Shown here: in pieces, positions 57,045-64,000 of the stretch
Numbering within the stretch: position 1 is the first letter of the stretch
Layout: every line of letters begins with the position of its first letter
Assembly: GCA_029945375.1 (NCBI GenBank)
Contig: CM057057.1
Coordinates: 1,426,001-1,490,000 of the forward strand
Origin: Agaricus subrufescens
Lineage: Eukaryota; Basidiomycota; Agaricomycetes; Agaricales; Agaricaceae
Direction: 5' to 3'
Length of the DNA stretch: 64,000 nt
Made by a program: the position numbers and the translations under genes
Notes under the pieces: model-generated
Told to the model about the DNA's origin: nothing
The model's database searches: none
The model's input: the letters and a program-made list of their open reading frames with translations, nothing else

Positions 57045-57626
57045 CTTGAAAAAGCTTGAGTAGGATCCACGCAGGCTGCACGTTTTTTCTCCTCCACGAT
57101 AAACAAGGCCTTCCCAAGGGAGAACAATGTTTCTTCCGTCTCGATGCCAACTATCTGTTGTCGGGCGAATGGATAACCGAGGGACGACCCTGTCGCAAAG
57201 GAGGACAATGAGTACACTCCTATATATTGCATTCAAATCTGCTAGCCGTGAGCAGACGCTCTACGGCACAACGCCGGTACCTGAGACCGAGAGGATTGTC
57301 AATTCTCTCTCGTGTATATATATGGTGATGGGGGAGGAAGATGAATGTCATTTGATGCCGAGTGCCGTCATTTACCGCATGGGAAGAATTATGTAATGAT
57401 TGTCCCTTCTTCTGACCCTCGATGAGCAGACGATCAGCGGTGTCGCTCGCGCCGGGAACGAGAGAGACAATGTCCCTCGCTCCCACACTAAATCCTCAAG
57501 GCACTTGACTGAACGAGTTGTCGTCAAGCGCCCGCGGAGAATATTTCCTAACAACGCATTTTCCTTTCAGGTTTTCTATTCCTGGCTCAAAGAACAACCG
57601 ACAATAACGCATTTAAATGAATTTCA
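57045..57626. promoter_or_regulatory. divergent promoter region of the SUN and WD40 genes
   Basis: 582 bp between head-to-head start codons. It contains a TATATATATGG box near 57316 and CT-rich stretches. No separate gene; frames here are broken. Confidence 0.5.
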
Positions 57627-58857
57627 ATGCCTGTGGATTCCGAACATCTCGCCGATATGGCACTCTACTCTCCTGAGCAGGTTATTCACCCTCCTATCGA
57701 TCTAGTTGCCTTCAAAAAGTTCAACGCCTTAGCGTTTTCTCTCAGCGGCGATTTTCTCGCTGTCGGTATAGAGAGTAACGTCTACGTCTGGAGTACTCTC
57801 ACTTGGCAACCCATCTTGTGTTATCAAAAACCTGGATCTCTGATTTTGTCTGTTGCTTGGGATGCTAATGACAGCTTATACTTCGGCTGTAGTGCCGGTT
57901 GGTTAACCGTCGTGGCCATCATAGCCGATAAGGTATCAGCATTCTCACTTGTATTATCGATTTAGTGATTCCTTTACAGCCGTATGACTCTGAGGGATTT
58001 CGAGCGAGCCAGAAACCTATCCAACATATTGCGATCAATAACACGAGAAGCCAACTTGTTTTAGGTGGCGAAGACGAGGTGACTCTCTGGAGTTTCAAGG
58101 GACGTGAGTCGCATACTCCTATTCTCTTATGCGCCCTGACCGAAGGGGATCACTAGACGATCGTGACCCTTACCATGATTGGACCTTCGTCCGCAAACTC
58201 GGTAACCCTCAGGACGAGAACGACGAAACAAACATCGTCGTGACCGGTATTGAATGGGCTCATGATCATAGTACACACCTAGTTGTCTCTTATTCGAGAC
58301 AAGGCATTGTGTAAGTACATATTCTTTGTACTTCCCCTTGCGGGACTGACCTGCCGACCATTAAAGGACCTGGGACACGACTAATTACCGTCCATTGTTT
58401 GAGACAGGTAGAATCGTGTCCGAACATTCAAGGGATCCTGGATCTATTCTTGCCGGAGGGAGCATATTCTATGCCGTTCCCTCTGAAAAGGAAATTCGAG
58501 TATACAAGAGATGCAATGGCAATCATTACCGTTGCCTGCGTTCACCAAACCCAATCTCCCATGGCTCGCCAATGCTTTGGGCTCACCACGGAACGTGCAT
58601 TCTTGCGGCCCTAAAGAACAAGCTTGTGTTATGGCACCTAGAAAAGAGGGATCATCGTGTTTTCGAAATTCCTGGTCAGTCGATTGACTAAAACATGGTA
58701 TTCATCATTAAAGTGAAAAATAGAACATCAGCGTATAACACACCTTGCCGTACGTACCTTTACAACAATCGCTGTAGGTCTTAATATGATTGATCATGAA
58801 GTGGACGCGAAGCTGTACTCAAACGCAAATTACGTGCCGAATCGCCGCTATCACTGA
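57627..58857 (+). CDS. WD40-like protein
   Basis: Exons 57627-57932, 57980-58103, 58157-58310 and 58367 onward. If the last frame is read straight through it ends at 58691 (PGQSID). If a GTCAGT intron inside it is removed, with the acceptor near 58731 (AAAAATAG), the frame continues to a stop at 58855-58857 (EHQRITHLAVRTFTTIAVG). The extended form looks more gene-like. Residues alternate in WD-repeat fashion: KFNALAFSLSGDFLAVGIES-NVYVWS, SLILSVAWDAND-SLYFGC, PIQHIAINNTRSQLVLGGED-EVTLWS, NIVVTGIEWAHDHSTHLVVS, and KNKLVLWHLEKRDHRVFEI, giving five or six blades of a beta-propeller. It is a scaffold protein of unknown partner; similar proteins are frequent in Agaricomycetes. Confidence 0.75.
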
Positions 58858-59414
58858 GGGTCCAAAAGCGATTCATGTTTGGAAGGTCGATGGCAAGTGC
58901 AGATATTAAACCTACCAGGCAGTCAGACTCATATTGCTCCAGTACCCCACAAAAACAAAGGTTCATCCAGCTCGAGTGTTCACCGTCTTGCAATTGTGCT
59001 TCTGACATTCTTTGGACTGCTTTATCTATACTTGTAACACATTAGTTATCTAAATATACGCTTGTATTGAATGTGAATCGCGATCTGTGCCAAGAAAATA
59101 GAAAATAGAAAATGATCACGTGTTGTAATTAAACAGATCAAATCAACTTGCAACTTTCCTTGGTTACCCCCTCTTCCTTTCGCGATCAACTACTCACACC
59201 TGACTCATACCTCCCGTCGTATTCTGACACCGGTACGCCCAGTTTCGTTTCTTTTGGCCTAGCGTTCGAGTAGAATTTCAAATCACTCGGACGCCGTACA
59301 TCGCGGGGGGTGAACTGTAAAGTCCCCACTCATTGGTGAGCAGACCATAGTGTCGCTCATCCTGCCGCACTCATCCTGCAGCTCAAACGTGTCACTGAAA
59401 ACTGCGTAGAGAAA
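58858..59414. other. intergenic
   Basis: 557 bp with no supported gene. A 75-codon minus frame (58781-59008) overlaps the end of the WD40 gene and is not credible. The stretch 59160-59400 is presumably the promoter of the next gene. Confidence 0.5.
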
Positions 59415-61691
59415 ATGCCACCTAGAACACGCGACAGTGCAGGAAGACTTGTTTTCACCTCATTCTGTCGGCCAAACGATGGTGTGTGCTTGAGTTCGGA
59501 TATTTGGTTGAGGTTATTGAGAATATCTCAAGATCAGATTCAAGTAACAGATGCACGATTTATTGGAGAGCTCAAGTCAAGGTACATATCAGCTCACATC
59601 AAAGATTACGACACGCTGGCATGCAAGAGCGACGGGCTGGTCATCAGCACCCCCAATGCCGATCATTTACCTCAGGTCAACCTGGAAAAGCAAGTTATTT
59701 CGATTTGTGAAGACGGACGATGGGGAGCGGAGGACTGGTCCCAATGGCCTCAATGGTACTTTGATGGTCAAGAGCACTTTGCCTATATCCTGCGTAAACC
59801 CCTACCCAGCCGCCTAGAATCTCACCCTCTTCGACAGCTATGGTGGGACATGGGCTACTGCGACTTCGAACCTAACTCAGAAGATGGTGGAGATGATGAT
59901 GGACGTCTTAACCAAGGTATAGCGGACCACTTGTTTGGGCTACGTACCAAATTCATGGAAGAAGTCGACTCTTGCGAATGCAGCAATGGACTGGACCATC
60001 AAAGACTTCAAATAGCTGCGGCCCAGATGCGCGCTTGTGTCGCGGCCTTGAAATTTGGCACGTCAAGCTACTTTACGATGAAGCTCAATGTTACTTGGGC
60101 CCAACGGTGCTTCCTCGAGGTTCGCGCACTCCTGGACAAGATCACAAAATTTGATCGTATGGTCTCGGGGGGGCAGGAATATCCTGAGGCCAATAATGAC
60201 TTGATGGGATGCGTTACCGATCGTCTCCAAGTCGCTCATGAAATGTACGAAAAGGGTGTTCCAGTCTGGCTTGTTCGACGCCCATCCCAGGTGTCGGACG
60301 ACGCGACCATCATAAATCCATGGTACCCAAAGGAGCCCGCTCAAGCAAACATTGTCGTCAAGCGCATGACTGGAGCCCCGATCTTTTACAGCGGCCCTCT
60401 TTCCGATAGTATGTATCTCCGAATCTACAAATGGAAACCAGGTCAAGCCGTTATGACCCTAATGGTCGATGAGGATTCAATCACTCTGACCCAGAAGGCT
60501 ACCCCGGCTCCACTTCCTCATTCAGTACAATCGGTACTTGTGCCTTCGAGTGCCGGTTCTACCTCTACTTCTGCGCAGAGAACTCCTCGGTCTCAAACAA
60601 CATCTCGTCTTCATGCGGGAATACAAGGCCAGCGGGCTCAGCCATGTGAGTATCTTCACCAACTTTCGCCTTTTGAGATCTAATTTTGTGCAGATTCGAA
60701 GGCTCAGGTAGTCTTGCGTACTGCTACGAAAGCGTCGGACACCAAGATCAATCTCGCCCCTTTTCAACCACCCCTCTCGGTATACAGCTCTCAACCGTCC
60801 AATTCCTGGGCCGATGCCTTAAAAAAGGTCGATGTGCATCGTCGTGCTATCGAACATCCTCAGCGCTCTATTTTTAAAGGATATGCATTTCCGAGCTCCT
60901 ACATATTGTGTGGTGAAGAAAACAAAAGTTTGGAAAATGTTCTCGCATGGCTTTCAATTCGTACGCGTTGGTTAAGTCACATGGGCGACTTTCTACCTCG
61001 CACACTTCCATTGCCTCACCTACACCAATGGCGGTCTTATCTTCGCGATATCAGCTTACAACTGGAGCTCCTTCGTCCAGACACGCGGCGACGTTCTACA
61101 CCTATGGAAGGAAATGGAAAACTTTCTCGTACTGCCCGCCGTAATGCAAAATCGCAGGAAGTGGCCAAAGAGATTTTTTGTATTAGAACTCCGAAGATGG
61201 AGGATGTGGAAGCTATAAGTTGGAATGGTCAAATTGTCTGGCGCCGCGGAGAACTTGACTTTCAGGTACGGGGTCACCGTCTGGTGGCTTGGGACGTTCA
61301 ACAACACAACTTTAATATCGAGCTGGTGAATCTTGATCGATGTGTTATGGCAGATCACTGGCAGACTACAGATGGCGCAGTCCTCCGAGAGAAGAAACTT
61401 CGCAGTATCTTTGTCCATGAAAGCATTCTTACTGTCGATCTACCTCAACATCAATGTGGTTTATCCTCTACCGATTGGGAAGAGCGGCGGCCGTATATCG
61501 AAGCCTTCCGGAATGTCGTCGTCGACTGGCTGAATGCTCCTCAAGCACTGTTAACCACTAATATCATCGATCAAGATCCCCAGGCTAAGGTCTACGTCGA
61601 GCGCGTCGAGTCTTTGGTCGCAAATTTCTATTGCCAAATGTTCTTTGATTATTTCGGTAGAGCTGCTTGTGTTCCTCATCTGTTTCCTTGA
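59415..61691 (+). CDS. hypothetical protein, 742 residues
   Basis: Two exons, 59415-60645 and 60694-61691, one GTGAGT/TGCAG intron, no frame break.
The N-terminal ~300 residues look folded: SDIWLRLLRISQDQIQVTDA, WSQWPQWYFDGQEHFAYILR, HPLRQLWWDMGYCDFEPN, then an acidic insert (EDGGDDDGR). A helical stretch (HQRLQIAAAQMRACVAALKF) with a cluster of aromatic residues follows. Residues ~370-430 are Ser/Thr/Gln-rich linker. The C-terminal ~310 residues form a second folded part: YILCGEENKSLENVLAWLSI, HMGDFLPRTLPLPHLHQWRS, SWNGQIVWRRGELDFQVRG, ending YCQMFFDYFGRAACVPHLFP. Proteins of this general type occur as uncharacterised families in Agaricomycetes. I see no catalytic motif, membrane helix or signal peptide. 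Confidence 0.8.
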
Positions 61692-62559
61692 AAGGCCGTT
61701 ACTTTGTTCTAGAATCGTGAATGAATCTTGATCTACCTGTACGACTTTCTTTGAAAAAAAAATATATGCAACACTGACAATTGACGATCGGCACGGGCTG
61801 ACACATGTCACGATCGATCCGACGATCTCTTCCCATGGAAAATGCTTGATCAAACTTCCGGTCTTCTTGTTCCGAAAATGTGCATGAAAGGGCTGGAGAG
61901 CACCGAGGTCCTCCAACGCTTTTCCAGAGAGTATAACCCGAACTTTTGAAACTAAACACCATACAAGACTCACTTGGTAGCTATTTTTGTCCTCGAAAGG
62001 TACATACATGAAAGGAACAGGAGAGTACTGAAGTCCTCCAACACCCTTTAGGCGAGCGTTATGACTCTTTGAAAGTTATCATCATTCCGTCAGGGGCGTC
62101 TCAGCCCTCCGCCTTGTTCTGCTTTTGTCACCGTCCGGCACTCCTTTGTCATACTTAGCCGAATATCGCTCAACTCAACAAGACAGCTTAATCTTGAAAC
62201 AGCTAATCTAGATGCTGAATGTGGCTGTCAAAGAGTGTGGTTTGCCCCTCTTGGTATCATCCACCGACTCTATTCAACAAGAAGCGGCGCGAGCCCCTTG
62301 TTCCAACGGCGGTTTCCTTGGACCCATGCATACCCACGACAACTTTTGTTTGGTCATCAAAGGGTCGCTTGAATTGATGTTGTAGGGTCGCCGCTCCTCA
62401 AGAATTTCGTCACCCAGCCGATTTTTTCTTGGATACCAAGCAACTTCCAACCACTACAACACCTGCTAAATAGGTCGCAAATTGTCCCATTATAAAGGTT
62501 TATCGCTTGCCTGATGCCAGTATTCCGACCTTTTCATTCTTTTTCATTCTAGTTCTGTG
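61692..62559. other. intergenic, promoter of the next gene
   Basis: 868 bp. Minus frames (61551-62009) run antisense to the previous gene and have no support. Two diverged copies of a motif (TCTTCTTGTTCCGAAAAT..CATGAAAGGGCTGGAGAGCACCGAGGTCCTCCAAC at 61861-61918 and CATGAAAGGAACAGGAGAGTACTGAAGTCCTCCAAC at 62007-62042) form a small imperfect direct repeat. Confidence 0.5.
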
Positions 62560-63598
62560 ATGCCAAGATTCGCTCCTTATTTGACACCTCGCCGGACGAG
62601 GCTTGCAAAGCGCTCTGCTCTACAAACAAAGGATACAAGGGATTTACTACAGCCCTCTGACAGTGTCGATATGCGGTTAAGCAATAATGTATATGAAACA
62701 GCCTGTGAGCTTCACTCTCATCCAGCTGGCCTTGGCTGACTTGATCGTTGATCTCTCGTTCCAGTGAATGGCTTTATTACTTTCGAACACCAAACAGTTT
62801 CTGTCTATTCATACTTCACTAGCGAGTCTACGGAAGTTGACGTTCCATCACAATCCTTCGACGAAGAAGCGCTTACTTCTGAAGCCTTGGCTTCGCGTAC
62901 TCTGTCTCTTCCTCCCCCTGAATATTTCTTGAATCCTTACGGCGGGCCAGGCGACGAAGGTCTCAACGTAACCTCCCTAGTTCCTTATGTACCCTCTTTC
63001 GAGCACGACGCTGAATCATTTTATGGAGAAGACCTTGCTTTGGAAAATGAGGATTTCGTTACCTCATTTCACGGGGAAGACCCCGCCTCGGAAAGCGAAG
63101 GACTCGACACCTTTGATTATCAAACGAGCTCGTTACATTCGTTTCAACCCGGAGCCTACGTGGTAGAGGTAACTTCTCCATCTGTCACCACTTCCTTGAA
63201 CACTAGCAGGTCCACGGAATACAATATTCCATCACAGCATTACGAAGATGCTCCTGGAACTTCAGCCTTATCTCATGACAATATAATGAATTTTAGCGGA
63301 CTTGAGGATGAAGATTTCGACATGAACTCTCCAGAGTCTCATGTCTCGTTTGATGAAGTCTTCGCTTTGGAGAGTGTATCTTCACTTTCGTATACAACTT
63401 CCCCTGAAATTTGTATGGACGATTGGACTATGTCTGAAGCATCGATTGGTTCGAATCATTCCCATGGCACAGTTGAAACTCTTCCCGGACATTACGGTAG
63501 GTGTTTTAAGTCAAACAACCAAGCAAGCATTCTGATTTTGCGCAGACGTTGAGCCTAATCCAATTAATGCTGCTATCGGTGACGACTCGTGCAAGTAG
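62560..63598 (+). CDS. hypothetical serine/acidic-rich protein
   Basis: Exons 62560-62704, 62765-63496 and 63546-63598 give an uninterrupted protein of about 309 residues. The N-terminus is basic (FAPYLTPRRTRLAKRSALQT); the rest is disordered, rich in Ser, Glu, Asp and Pro, with internal repetition (ESFYGEDLALENEDFVTSFH followed by GEDPASESEGLDTFD). A second possibility is that the last GCAA is followed by a GTAGCA intron ending TTTTTGCAG near 63641, which would extend the protein to a stop near 63679. No family or localisation signal recognised. Such composition suits a regulatory or linker protein. Confidence 0.6.
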
Positions 63599-63772
63599 CA
63601 TCCCACTTTAATTCCAAAGCACTCTAACAGTTTTTGCAGTAACATCTATGAACTCGTGCAAGTCACAGTTGCCGGTTAGCTCAGCCCTTATCACAAAATA
63701 TTGAGCTCATTCCAATTTGTATAGTCATTTGTATTGTGCCTTCTGGGTGTTTTGTTCGCTGTTTTTGCCGTC

Positions 63773-64000
63773 ATGGGAGGCGTCTTATCATTATCGCCTA
63801 TGAGCAGTCTCCTCGCTCGACCCACCGCATTGGTTTTGACACCTACTTCTGTTTCTGGTTCGGAATTGCGCCATCTGGAATCATTAGTGGCAGAGCTAGT
63901 TGTAACGGTACAGAACGGTCACCTAGAGGACAAGGAATTTATCTCGAACATTCTGGAAATTGTCCCAGATGCGTCATCTCGATCCGCAAAGCTGATGCAA
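63773..64000 (+). CDS. partial hypothetical gene running off the window
   Basis: An ATG at 63773 opens a frame that stays open for 76 codons to the end of the window (MGGVLSLSPMSSLLARPTAL, then SELRHLESLVAELVVTVQNG and DKEFISNILEIVPDASSRSA). A stop (TAG) lies upstream in frame at about 63722, so the ATG is a plausible start or the exon begins in between. The start MGGVLSLSP could be N-myristoylated (Gly2). No family recognised. Confidence 0.4.
   Translation, partial: MGGVLSLSPMSSLLARPTALVLTPTSVSGSELRHLESLVAELVVTVQNGHLEDKEFISNILEIVPDASSRSAKLMQ

Noticed and set aside
61551..62009. 152-codon minus frame
   Set aside because: Antisense to the 3' end of the 742-residue gene, with no independent support.
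1..64000. tRNA, rRNA, CRISPR arrays or riboswitches
   Set aside because: No cloverleaf with a B-box, no rRNA sequence and no spaced short repeats were seen. By-eye inspection is limited, and tRNAscan/Infernal would be needed to exclude them.

Overview
This window comes from a filamentous basidiomycete, most probably an Agaricomycete. The genes have many short introns (about 45-100 bp, GTRNGT donors, CTNAY branch sites), intergenic gaps are small, and the families present (multi-copy NACHT receptor-like proteins, Tnp2-type CACTA transposase, fungal MFS carriers, multi-TM membrane proteins) are typical of that class. No bacterial, organellar or viral genes were seen. Exon structures were worked out by hand from splice signals and reading-frame continuity, so boundaries are predictions.

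Left flank (1-14.9 kb), all genes on the minus strand: an Mch1-like MFS carrier (9 exons, one of only 10 nt), a 1148-residue inositol polyphosphate 5-phosphatase with a proline-rich head and a beta-propeller region, two weakly supported small genes, and a second MFS carrier of the ZRT1/ZIFL-like type.

Centre (15-43.7 kb): a young tandem array built from two gene types. Five NACHT (NLR-like) genes, all on the plus strand, share one exon plan: variable basic/Ser-Pro-rich exon 1; a ~25-28 residue motif exon; one large NACHT exon; an exon of exactly 159 nt; and a final exon with a CxxC motif. One degraded NLR fragment lies between copies 1 and 2. Three copies of a 5-exon, multi-TM membrane protein gene are interleaved with them, each behind the same TATA-type core promoter; the third is cut off after its second exon. 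Spacers between copies are themselves duplicated, so NLR plus membrane protein behaves as a duplication unit. The array has collected a 5'-truncated LINE with a perfect 15-bp target duplication, a 52-bp hAT-like palindrome, a ~500-bp MITE, and a 1578-bp Tc1/mariner-like non-autonomous element with 346-bp inverted repeats at a TA site.

Right of the array (43.7-52 kb): an AT-rich segment with a strong G-quadruplex motif, then a two-gene CACTA/Tnp2-type element (accessory protein plus apparently intact transposase).

Right flank (52-64 kb): a coiled-coil protein, a divergent pair of small TATA-driven unknown genes, a SUN-domain nuclear-envelope protein, a WD40-like protein, a 742-residue protein of unknown function, a Ser/acidic-rich hypothetical protein, and the start of a gene that runs off the window.

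The main point of interest is the NLR/membrane-protein array. By architecture it looks like an intracellular recognition (allorecognition or immunity) locus, and the co-duplication of NLR and membrane-protein genes suggests, but does not prove, a functional pairing.
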